From an uncultured Colwellia sp. (GTDB lineage: Bacteria > Pseudomonadota > Gammaproteobacteria > Enterobacterales > Alteromonadaceae), in contig CAJXYE010000014.1 in NCBI GenBank assembly GCA_913063325.1, positions 24,607 to 88,606 of the forward strand: DNA of 64,000 nucleotides, read 5' to 3'. The number at the start of each line of letters is the position of its first letter. The first letter of the stretch is position 1. Under the pieces are notes generated by a model. That model had not been told where the DNA came from. It saw nothing but the letters and a program-made list of their open reading frames with translations, and searched no databases. Positions 1 to 6,655 of this stretch are shown here, piece after piece. The position numbers were made by a program, and so were the translations under genes.

Positions 1-245
1 ATGGTGATATAAATGCGACCTTACTTCAGTTAGTGACTTTAAATGGCGTTAAAAGAAATTTAATTTATTGGTATGATGTGGATAATGTTAGAACAAGCGA
101 CAAGCTAACAGTTAAAAAAACACAGTTATTAAACAAACTGTCAGGCGGATCAGGCGGTGGCAGTGTCGTTATACTGTCTATCAATGACAGACAAGTTACA
201 ATTAAACAAATAAAACAGATTGGTAAATCATTACCATGGTTATGA
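1..245 (+). CDS. Exosortase A / EpsI-domain protein, C-terminal fragment
   Basis: The reading frame is open from base 3 to the TGA at 243-245, so this is the 3' end of a gene that starts outside the window. The visible 80 residues contain an IYWYDV segment followed about 30 residues later by GGSGGGSVVILSI. That pattern matches, from memory, the end of the EpsI (DUF3485) domain, which in many proteobacteria is fused to exosortase XrtA, the inner-membrane protease-like enzyme that processes PEP-CTERM proteins. The next two genes are the usual XrtA companions (glycosyltransferase, then amidotransferase), which supports the call. The stop overlaps the next start as ATGA. It could be a free-standing EpsI instead of an XrtA fusion; the N-terminus is needed to decide. 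Confidence 0.72.
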   Translation, partial: GDINATLLQLVTLNGVKRNLIYWYDVDNVRTSDKLTVKKTQLLNKLSGGSGGGSVVILSINDRQVTIKQIKQIGKSLPWL

Positions 246-2437
246 ATGCATCTAGAAGTCTTGTGTGTCACCTAATTTATCGGTTTGATATTGGCGGGTT
301 AGAACGTGTCATGGCTAATTGTATTAATGCAATGCAAGAAAACAATATTGAGCATGTAGTTATTGCTTTAACTGAAATTGGTGACTTCTCAAAACATTTA
401 AACCCTAATGTAAAAACCTATCAACTTAATAAAAAGTCAGGTAAAGATTTAGCCAGCCATTGGCGGCTATTTAAATTATTACGCAAACTAAAGCCTGACA
501 TATTACATACCTATAATTTGGCCGCACTGGAGTATCATCCCATTGCAAAATGTGCTGGTGTTAAAGGTCATATACATGCCGAGCATGGTAGAGAGATAAG
601 TGATCCATTAGGATTAAATAAAAAGCATAACTTGTTACGAAAGTTAATATCCCCTTTTATTCATTATTTTGTACCAGTGTCCAGTGATTTACAAACTTGG
701 CTCATTGATGTTGTTAATATTTCGGGTGATAAAGTAAAGCTGATACATAATGGTATTGATATTGAAAAATTTTCATTTAAAAATCAGTTACACTCCGAAT
801 GTCAATTCCATGGTGTTCTCGACCGTCATTCCCGTGGTGTTATCGACCGTCATTCCCGTGGTGTTTTAGTCGGGAATCCAGAACTTAAAACTATAGATTC
901 CGGCCTAAGTGACAACCGGAATGACGATGTGTGTGACAACCGGAATGACGATGTGTGTGACAACCGGAATGACGATGTGTGTGACAACCGGAATGACGAT
1001 GGGTCTGCATGTCATTCCCGTGGTGTTTTAGTCGGGAATCCAGAACTTAAAACTATAGATTCCGGCCTATGTGACAACCGGAATGACGATGTGTGTGACA
1101 ATCGGAATGACGATGGGTGTGACAATGGGAATGACGATGGGTCTGAATGTCATTCCCGTGGTGTTCTCGACCGCCATTCTCGAAGTGTTCTCGACCGTCA
1201 TTCCCGTGGTGTTTTAGACGGGAATCCAGAACTTAAAACAGTGGATTCCGGCCTAAGTGACAACCGGAATGACGATGGATGTGATAACCGGAATGACGAT
1301 GGATGTGACAATCAGAATGACGGTGGGTCTAAATATCATTCCCGAGGTGTTCTCGACCGTCATTCCCGTGGTGTTTTAGACGGGAATCCAGAACTTAAAA
1401 CAGTGGATTCCGGCCTATGTGACAACCGGAATGACGATGTGTGTGACAATCGGAATGACGATGTGTGTGACAATCGGAATGACGATGTGTGTGACAATCG
1501 GAATGACGATGGATGTGACAATCAGAATGAAGATGGGTCTGAATGTCAATCCCAAGATGTTCTCGACCGCCATTCTCGAAGTGTTATCGACCGTCATTCC
1601 CGTGGTGTTTTAGACGGAAATCCAGAACTTAAAGCAGTGGATTCCGGCCTAAGTGACAATCGGAATGACGATGTGTGTGACAACCGGAATGACGATGGGT
1701 CTGAATGTCATTCCCGAGATGACCTCGACCGACATTCCCAAGATGTTCTCGACCGTCATTCCCGAAGTGTTTTAGTCGGGAATCCAGAGCTTAATGTTAA
1801 AGATTCCGGCCTAAATGACAACCGGAATGACGATGTGTGTGACAACCTAAATGACGACGGTTGTGATAATTGGAATGACGAAAGATGCATTAGATTTATT
1901 CATATAGCTCGTTTTAATCCGGTTAAAGATCAACAAAACTTAATTAATGCTTTTGCCTTGTTAGTTCAAGAAAATTCTCACTTGCCTGAGCAAGTATGTT
2001 TAACCCTTGTTGGTGATGGCGATCTTACTAACGAATTGAAACAGTTAGTAATAGATAAAAAGTTGAATGATTTTGTGATATTTACAGGCGCGAGAGATGA
2101 TATTCCAGCATTATTAAAAAGTGCAGATATTTTTGTTTTATCGTCGATTGCTGAAGGAATACCCATGACTATATTGGAAGCAATGGCAGCGAGCTTACCA
2201 ATAATATCTACAGATGTGGGTGGTTTGTCAGAATTAGTTGAAAACGGAGTAAGTGGTTTATTAGTTGAGAAGCAAAATGCAACAGCACTGGCTAACGCGA
2301 TGCATAATTATGTTAAAAACCCTCAATTAATTAAGCCGCAAGGTGAACAAGCACATCAATTTATTGAGAAAAATTTTTCTGAAGCTGCAATGATAAACGC
2401 TTATCAAAACTTATATCTACAATCTCTAGGGCAATAA
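242..2437 (+). CDS. XrtA-associated GT4 glycosyltransferase (TIGR03088-like) with a repeat-encoded insert
   Basis: Family 4 GT-B glycosyltransferase, cytoplasmic, likely adding a sugar to the lipid-linked repeat unit of the exosortase-linked polysaccharide. The start LVCHLIYRFDIGGLERVM and the order after exosortase and before the amidotransferase match the XrtA-system glycosyltransferase family. I place the start at ATG 242, overlapping the previous stop as ATGA; ATG 236 is the alternative. Residues 1-185 are the acceptor half, ending at HNGIDIEKFSF. Residues about 186-546 are low-complexity octapeptide repeats (DNRNDDVC, LDRHSRGV, GNPELK) encoded by the palindromic repeat family. The donor-binding half resumes at FIHIARFNPVKDQ, with the EX7E motif in AEGIPMTILEAM. 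Removing the insert leaves about 370 residues, the normal family length. The insert sits in the hinge between the two Rossmann domains. Whether the enzyme is still active is unknown. Confidence 0.85.
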   Translation: MNASRSLVCHLIYRFDIGGLERVMANCINAMQENNIEHVVIALTEIGDFSKHLNPNVKTYQLNKKSGKDLASHWRLFKLLRKLKPDILHTYNLAALEYHPIAKCAGVKGHIHAEHGREISDPLGLNKKHNLLRKLISPFIHYFVPVSSDLQTWLIDVVNISGDKVKLIHNGIDIEKFSFKNQLHSECQFHGVLDRHSRGVIDRHSRGVLVGNPELKTIDSGLSDNRNDDVCDNRNDDVCDNRNDDVCDNRNDDGSACHSRGVLVGNPELKTIDSGLCDNRNDDVCDNRNDDGCDNGNDDGSECHSRGVLDRHSRSVLDRHSRGVLDGNPELKTVDSGLSDNRNDDGCDNRNDDGCDNQNDGGSKYHSRGVLDRHSRGVLDGNPELKTVDSGLCDNRNDDVCDNRNDDVCDNRNDDVCDNRNDDGCDNQNEDGSECQSQDVLDRHSRSVIDRHSRGVLDGNPELKAVDSGLSDNRNDDVCDNRNDDGSECHSRDDLDRHSQDVLDRHSRSVLVGNPELNVKDSGLNDNRNDDVCDNLNDDGCDNWNDERCIRFIHIARFNPVKDQQNLINAFALLVQENSHLPEQVCLTLVGDGDLTNELKQLVIDKKLNDFVIFTGARDDIPALLKSADIFVLSSIAEGIPMTILEAMAASLPIISTDVGGLSELVENGVSGLLVEKQNATALANAMHNYVKNPQLIKPQGEQAHQFIEKNFSEAAMINAYQNLYLQSLGQ
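797..1880 (+). repeat. In-frame expanded palindromic repeat array inside a glycosyltransferase gene
   Basis: Six higher-order units lie about 160-230 bp apart. Their GGAATCCAGA cores are near 873, 1033, 1219, 1383, 1616 and 1778. Each has a left half (CGTCATTCCCGTGGTGTTTT, then GGGAATCCA) and an inverted right half (GATTCCGGCCTA, then CCGGAATGACG). Both halves are expanded as 24-nt tandem units: GACCGTCATTCCCGTGGTGT-type units read LDRHSRGV, and GACAACCGGAATGACGATGT-type units read DNRNDDVC. Because 24 is a multiple of three, the host frame stays open throughout. Exact insertion edges are uncertain by a few bases. Confidence 0.92.
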
Positions 2438-2438
2438 A

Positions 2439-4340
2439 ATGTGTGGCATTAGCGGTATCTTTAGTTTCAATGAACATCATGTTATTGATGAACAGTTATT
2501 AAAAAATATGAACAACGCTCAAGCGCATCGCGGCCCAAATGATCAGGGTTACCATATTGGTAAAGGCATTGGTTTAGGGCATCGCCGTTTATCTATTATT
2601 GACTTGGCGGGTGGTCATCAACCCATTTATAATGAAGACGCTACCGTTAGCGTAGTGTTTAACGGGGAAATATTTAACCACCACGAGATTGAAAAAGAAC
2701 TAAAAGATAAAGGGCATGTCTTTAAAACGAATAGTGATACTGAAACCATTGTTCACGCTTGGGAAGAGTGGGGCGTAGAGTGCGTTCATCAATTTCGTGG
2801 CATGTTTTCTTTTATTATTTGGGATGATAATACAAAAGAGCTTTTTGTTGCCCGAGATCGTTTAGGTATTAAACCACTTCACTATAGTTTATTAACCGAC
2901 GGTTCAGTAATTTTTGGCTCAGAATTAAAAGTATTACGACAGCATCCACTGTGCTCAAATGAAATAAGCTCAACAGCAATTGAAGATTACCTCACTTTTG
3001 GATATGTACCTGATCCTAAAACTATATTCACCAATACTTATAAGTTAGAAGCTGGTCATTATTTGCATTTAAAGCAAGGCAAAATACCTGAAAAGTTAAT
3101 ATCCAAACAATATTGGGATTTACCTTGGCAAGCAACAGAACAATTATCAGCCAAAGAAATTGAATGTGAACTTATTGAACGGCTGAAAGATGCTGTAAAT
3201 GTACGTATGGAGGCTGAAGTTCCACTAGGTTCATTTTTATCTGGCGGTGTTGATTCTGGCGCCATTGTTGCCATGATGTCACAATTACAAGAAACAGCTG
3301 TAACAACTTGTTCTATTGGTTTTGATGTGCCTGAATTTAATGAAACTGATTTTGCTCAACTTGTCGCTGAACAATACAAAACGAATCATAACGTAGAAAC
3401 TATAAATCATGAAGATTTTGACTTAATTGATAAATTAATTGATATATATGACGAGCCCTATTCTGATAGTTCAGCATTACCAACCTACAGAGTATGTGAG
3501 CTAGCACGTAAACATGTAACCGTTGCACTATCTGGTGATGGAGGTGATGAATTGTTCGCTGGTTATCGTCGCTATCGTTTTCATATGGCAGAGCAAGCGA
3601 TAAGAGATAAAATTCCAGCCACGATAAGAAAACCCATTTTTGGCTTGTTAGGTAAAATATATCCTAAGCTTGATTGGGCACCACAATATTTACGGGCAAA
3701 AACTACTTTCCAATCACTCGCAATGACTAGTAGTGAAGCTTATTTAAATAGTATGAGCAAGTTAAGGAAAGATGAACGACAAAGGTTATATAGCGCAACA
3801 TTTAAAGGAAAATTGGACGGTTATAGTGCAAACCAAGTTTTTGATAAAATTTTAGTGGGCAAGAATTTCGATGATCCCTTAAAAGAAATTCAATATTTAG
3901 ATTATAAAACATGGGTTACGGGCGATATTAACACCAAAGTTGACCGAGCGAGTATGGCGCATGGTTTAGAAGTACGAGTACCAATATTAGATCATCAATT
4001 TATAGAATGGGCATTTAAAGTGCCGTCAAACCTTAATTTAAATGGCAATGAAGGTAAGGCTGAATTTAAAAAACAACTAGAGCCGCATGTACCACATGAT
4101 AACTTGTACCGTAAAAAAATGGGCTTTAGTATTCCCTTAGCGCAATGGCTTCGTGGTCCTTTACAAGAAAAAATGACAAGGTTACTAACCTCTACTGCAT
4201 TTAAAAAAACCAATATCTTTAATGCGAATAAGATAAGTAAAATGATAAGTGAGCATGTTGTTGGAAAAAGTGATCACTCCGCAGCTTTATGGACATTAAT
4301 GATGCTTGGGCAATTTATTGAGCGAGAAAGCCAAAGATAA
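2439..4340 (+). CDS. XrtA/PEP-CTERM system amidotransferase (asparagine synthase-like)
   Basis: Class II glutamine amidotransferase fused to an asparagine-synthase domain, 633 residues, the usual family length. After Met removal the catalytic Cys2 is exposed (MCGISGIF), and the N-terminal glutaminase half covers roughly residues 2-220. The ATP pyrophosphatase loop SGGVDS is at 268-273 and SGDGGDELFAGYRRY follows near 365. Such enzymes transfer glutamine nitrogen to a carboxylate; in exosortase clusters the acceptor is unknown and may be a uronic acid or peptide carboxyl group. It starts one base after the upstream stop, indicating translational coupling with the XrtA glycosyltransferase. The sequence is closest in character to the exosortase A-associated amidotransferase family (TIGR03108-like) rather than housekeeping AsnB, judged from context as well as sequence. 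Confidence 0.9.
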   Translation: MCGISGIFSFNEHHVIDEQLLKNMNNAQAHRGPNDQGYHIGKGIGLGHRRLSIIDLAGGHQPIYNEDATVSVVFNGEIFNHHEIEKELKDKGHVFKTNSDTETIVHAWEEWGVECVHQFRGMFSFIIWDDNTKELFVARDRLGIKPLHYSLLTDGSVIFGSELKVLRQHPLCSNEISSTAIEDYLTFGYVPDPKTIFTNTYKLEAGHYLHLKQGKIPEKLISKQYWDLPWQATEQLSAKEIECELIERLKDAVNVRMEAEVPLGSFLSGGVDSGAIVAMMSQLQETAVTTCSIGFDVPEFNETDFAQLVAEQYKTNHNVETINHEDFDLIDKLIDIYDEPYSDSSALPTYRVCELARKHVTVALSGDGGDELFAGYRRYRFHMAEQAIRDKIPATIRKPIFGLLGKIYPKLDWAPQYLRAKTTFQSLAMTSSEAYLNSMSKLRKDERQRLYSATFKGKLDGYSANQVFDKILVGKNFDDPLKEIQYLDYKTWVTGDINTKVDRASMAHGLEVRVPILDHQFIEWAFKVPSNLNLNGNEGKAEFKKQLEPHVPHDNLYRKKMGFSIPLAQWLRGPLQEKMTRLLTSTAFKKTNIFNANKISKMISEHVVGKSDHSAALWTLMMLGQFIERESQR

Positions 4341-4352
4341 TTTCGTGATACG

Positions 4353-4760
4353 GCATTCCAGCAATGTCTTGGGCTGGAATCCAAACAACAACAACTGGAT
4401 CCTCGACAAGAAACTTCGAGGATGACGATGAGGTAGGTCTTGAGGCCGGGGACTGATTCGGCTTTCTAGTAATGATTCCACCCCGTCATTCCAGTAATGT
4501 CTTGGGCTGGAAACCAAACAACAACAACTGGATCCTCGACAAGAAACTTCGAGGATGACGACGAGATAGGTCTTGAGGCAGGGGGCTGATTCGTCATTCT
4601 AGTAATGATTCCACCCCCGTCATTCCAGTATTGTCTCAATCCCCGCCATTCCAGCAATGTCTCCACTCACGTCATTCAAGCAATGTCTCCACTCACGTCA
4701 TTCCAGTAGTATTTTAGGCTGGAATCCAGACAACAACATCTTCAGGGTAATACTCAAGTA
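4353..4760 (+). repeat. Intergenic tandem copies of the composite palindromic repeat
   Basis: The gap between the amidotransferase and the first toxin-antitoxin pair (4341-4849) is mostly repeat DNA. Two tandem units start near 4353 and 4486, about 133 nt apart. Each carries the A half (CATTCCAG...GGGCTGGAATCCA), an AACAACAACA linker and the B half (TGGATCCTCGACAAG...CTTCGAGGATGACG). They are followed from about 4616 by several 26-nt half-units of the CACTCACGTCATTCAAGCAA type and a last A half near 4695-4730. The unit at 4379-4470 is nearly the reverse complement of sequence at 63541-63635. No gene is seen here. Confidence 0.9.
4616..4687 (+). repeat. Left direct repeat flanking toxin-antitoxin pair 1
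   Basis: This 72-nt segment recurs at 5508-5579 in the same orientation with two mismatches that I can count. The two copies bracket the RelE-type toxin-antitoxin pair, so recombination between them would remove the module. Both are made of CGTCATTCC-type half-units of the local repeat family. Confidence 0.85.
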
Positions 4761-4775
4761 AACACCCTAGCAAAT

Positions 4776-4811
4776 TATAATAAACATGGTTAAAAAGTAC
4801 TCTTTAGAGTA
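4776..4811 (+). promoter_or_regulatory. Putative promoter -10 box and operator of toxin-antitoxin pair 1
   Basis: A perfect TATAAT lies at 4776-4781. It is followed at 4798-4811 by an inverted repeat with six-base arms TACTCT and AGAGTA around TT, placed between the -10 box and the antitoxin start at 4850. Type II antitoxins usually repress their own promoter by binding such palindromes. No good -35 box is visible, so the promoter assignment is an inference. Confidence 0.5.
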
Positions 4812-4849
4812 TTATTAATAGCATTCTAATTTTTTTATAGGTAAGCATT

Positions 4850-5101
4850 ATGACAAGCATTTCAGCAAATGAATTAAAAATAAAAGGAGTTTCAGTACTG
4901 GAAAATATTCTGCAGAATGAAGATGAAGCGATCATTTCTGTTCGAGGAAAAAACAAGTATGTAATAATCGATTTGAAAAGATATGATAAAATACGAGAGT
5001 ATGAATTAGATATTGCGTTGCTTGAAGCCAAAGCTGACATTGCAAATGACAGAGTTACAAAAGAAAGCGTTGAAGCACATATGAAGCGTGTAATTGATTA
5101 A
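4850..5101 (+). CDS. Type II antitoxin, Phd/YefM-like
   Basis: Small 83-residue protein. Its N-terminal half (MTSISANELKIKGVSVLENI, then EAIISVRGKNKYVIIDLKRYDKIREYE) has the look of the Phd/YefM DNA-binding fold, with the typical hydrophobic IVDLxxYDxxRE segment. The C-terminal 30 residues (ALLEAKADIANDRVTKESVE) are a charged helix of the kind that wraps the toxin. It would neutralise the downstream RelE-like toxin and autorepress through the palindrome at 4798-4811. The start at 4850 has AGG at 4839-4841 as a ribosome binding site. Its stop overlaps the toxin start by one base (TAATG), the normal coupling in such operons. The module lies between direct repeats and is not part of polysaccharide synthesis. 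Confidence 0.85.
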   Translation: MTSISANELKIKGVSVLENILQNEDEAIISVRGKNKYVIIDLKRYDKIREYELDIALLEAKADIANDRVTKESVEAHMKRVID

Positions 5102-5376
5102 TGTCATATTTACTGATTTATCCCGATAGTTATAATAAAAGAGCTAAAAAGTTCCTTCGAAAGCATCCTGAAATTCATAAACAATATCAAAAATCACTTG
5201 AGTTATTAGAGCTTGATCCATACCACACATCTCTTCGCTTGCACAACCTGACAGGAAGGCTAAAGCATTTATCTTCAGTTTCAATAAATATGAGCTATAG
5301 GATCACGTTGGAGTTTGAAATTCGAAATAAAGAAATTATTTTGATTAATATCGGAGATCACAATCAAGTTTACTGA
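5101..5376 (+). CDS. Type II toxin, RelE/ParE superfamily
   Basis: A 91-residue protein with the RelE/ParE layout: N-terminal helices (YNKRAKKFLRKHPEIHKQYQKSLELL), then DPYHTSLRLHNLTGRLKHLSSVSINMSYRI, and a final strand IILINIGDHNQVY. The LRLHNLTGRL...SYRITLE block is typical of RelE-type endoribonucleases, which cut mRNA on the ribosome. ParE-type gyrase poisons share the fold, so the target cannot be fixed from sequence. It is coupled to the antitoxin by TAATG at 5099-5103. The frame is intact and full length for the family, so it is probably functional. The likely role is stabilising this repeat-rich stretch of the locus. Confidence 0.82.
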   Translation: MSYLLIYPDSYNKRAKKFLRKHPEIHKQYQKSLELLELDPYHTSLRLHNLTGRLKHLSSVSINMSYRITLEFEIRNKEIILINIGDHNQVY

Positions 5377-5507
5377 GTTGCAATATAGTATTATACCCTA
5401 TAAAGGTTTTGTTCTTGCTCTAAATCTCTAATCCATATTAATCTGCGCTGATTCACGGGCAAAGTCTTTCTTGTGGTATTTTAATCTGAAATCTAGGTAG
5501 TTACCTC

Positions 5508-5650
5508 CCCGTCATTCCAGTATTGTCTCAATCCCCGTCATTCAAGCAATGTCTCCACTCACGTCATTCAAGCAATGTCCAGTAATCTCTTGGGCTGGAA
5601 TCCAAACAGCAACAACTGGCTCCTCGACAAGAAAATTCGAGGAAGATGAT
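5508..5650 (+). repeat. Right direct repeat plus composite repeat downstream of toxin-antitoxin pair 1
   Basis: In the 5377-5789 gap, 5508-5579 repeats 4616-4687. It continues directly into an A half (from about 5583, CTTGGGCTGGAATCCA), an AACAGCAACAACTGG linker and a degraded B half ending near 5650 (CTCCTCGACAAGAAAATTCGAGGA). The rest of the gap, 5377-5507 and 5651-5731, shows nothing I recognise. Confidence 0.85.
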
Positions 5651-5731
5651 TTACGCAGCAGTACGCAAATTTTTAAACAATCAGAAACAAGCGTTCCTAT
5701 TCCTGAGTTGTGCCATTCCTGCCCTTTTAGA

Positions 5732-5769
5732 TTGACATACTCATGTAATGTTGTATTGTGTATATACAC
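5732..5769 (+). promoter_or_regulatory. Promoter and palindromic operator of the VapBC-type pair
   Basis: A consensus -35 TTGACA at 5732-5737 is followed 16 nt later by TATTGT (5754-5759) as a -10 candidate. Overlapping its downstream edge is a perfect 12-bp palindrome, GTGTATATACAC, at 5758-5769, about 20 nt before the antitoxin ATG. This fits autorepression by a VapB-type antitoxin, but binding is inferred. Confidence 0.6.
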
Positions 5770-5789
5770 GTTGTATATGGTGGTGTATT

Positions 5790-6020
5790 ATGATTCAAAC
5801 AAGAATATTTAAAAGCAATAAGTCTCAGGCTGTACGCTTCCCTAAAGCTGTGGAAATGCCTGACGATGTTAAAGATGTTGATGTTGTAGCTATTGGCACT
5901 ACTCGTATTATATCCCCTGCTGGATCTGCTTGGGATGAATGGTTTGATAATTGTAGTGTATCTGATGATTTCATGGTGTCACGCTCACAGCCTGAAACTC
6001 AAAAAAGAGAGACATTTTAA
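5790..6020 (+). CDS. vapB: VapB/VagC-type antitoxin
   Basis: The protein begins MIQTRIFKSNKSQAVRFPKAVEMP, the signature of the VapB/VagC group of AbrB/MazE-fold (swapped-hairpin) antitoxins: a short strand, a NKSQAVRFPK DNA-binding core and a proline-led turn. I choose ATG 5790 (76 residues) because it puts this motif at the N-terminus; an upstream in-frame start at 5748 would fall inside the promoter. The C-terminal tail (WDEWFDNCSVSDDFMVSRSQPETQ) matches the toxin-binding end of VagC-like proteins. The stop overlaps the vapC start as TAATG. It probably represses its own promoter through GTGTATATACAC at 5758-5769. Confidence 0.88.
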   Translation: MIQTRIFKSNKSQAVRFPKAVEMPDDVKDVDVVAIGTTRIISPAGSAWDEWFDNCSVSDDFMVSRSQPETQKRETF

Positions 6021-6427
6021 TGTTGAAGTACATGCTTGATACAGATACTTGTATCTTCACCATTAAACGGAAACCAGTACACTTGAAACGTCTTTTTAAT
6101 ATGCACATAGGTCAATTATGTATATCTTCAGTAACTTGGGGAGAGTTGATTTGTGGTGCTGAAAAATCTGAACAGATAGAAAATAATTTAGCAACCTTGG
6201 AAGGTTTTTCTGCTCGATTAGAAATATTATCGTTTGATGAACCGGCATCAAGACAATTTGGCCAAGTTAAAGCTGAATTGGAGTCACAAGGCAGCCAAAT
6301 AGGCTGTTATGACACTATGATAGCTGGCCATGCAAGAAGCCAAGGTTTAATTATTGTGACTAACAATATCCGTGAATTTAAACGTGTGCAAGGTATTCGC
6401 GTTGAAAACTGGATTGAACAAGGTTAG
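6020..6427 (+). CDS. vapC: VapC-type PIN-domain ribonuclease toxin
   Basis: A 135-residue PIN-domain protein of normal VapC length. Acidic metal-binding residues are in place: the N-terminal LDTDTC aspartate, the glutamate of WGELICGAE, and the aspartate of GCYDTMIAGHA, followed by the hallmark VTNNIREFKRVQGIRVENW. VapC toxins of this VagC-paired group cleave initiator tRNA or other RNAs; the target here is not determinable. It is coupled to vapB by TAATG. This is the second toxin-antitoxin pair within 2 kb and, like the first, it lies between blocks of palindromic repeat. Confidence 0.92.
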   Translation: MLKYMLDTDTCIFTIKRKPVHLKRLFNMHIGQLCISSVTWGELICGAEKSEQIENNLATLEGFSARLEILSFDEPASRQFGQVKAELESQGSQIGCYDTMIAGHARSQGLIIVTNNIREFKRVQGIRVENWIEQG

Positions 6428-6529
6428 AGTGATCTTTTCATATTAATAAAACGTGAGATAAAATAGTCAATAATATAACCTAGCCACTCAAACAGTTATA
6501 GCTTGAAATCAGTATCGCCTTATGCCGAA

Positions 6530-6605
6530 TCTTTCTGGTGTTTTAGGCTGGAATCTAGGTATACAACTCCCCGTCATTCCAGTGGTATTTTAGGCTGGAA
6601 TCCAG
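6530..6605 (+). repeat. A-half repeats upstream of the second GT4 gene
   Basis: One partial A half (TTTTAGGCTGGAATCTAGG, 6541-6559) is followed by a complete one at 6572-6605 (CGTCATTCCAGTGG, then TTTTAGGCTGGAATCCAG). They sit 50 bp before the start of the glycosyltransferase gene that itself carries an internal repeat. Confidence 0.85.
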
Positions 6606-6655
6606 TATTATTTTGTAAATAATACTTAAAAAAATCGCAGACATTGGAAGTTTTA

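Noticed and set aside
895..1015. Regular short repeats with spacers resembling a CRISPR array
   Set aside because: The units are contiguous 24-nt tandem copies without unique spacers, lie inside a coding frame, and no cas genes are nearby.
1415..1597. Open frames on both strands inside the repeat array
   Set aside because: They arise from the near-palindromic, stop-poor repeat DNA; the + strand host gene explains the region.
797..1880. Calcium-binding role for the DNRNDD repeats, like RTX or thrombospondin type 3 repeats
   Set aside because: Asp/Asn richness comes from the DNA repeat itself; spacing does not match known calcium motifs.
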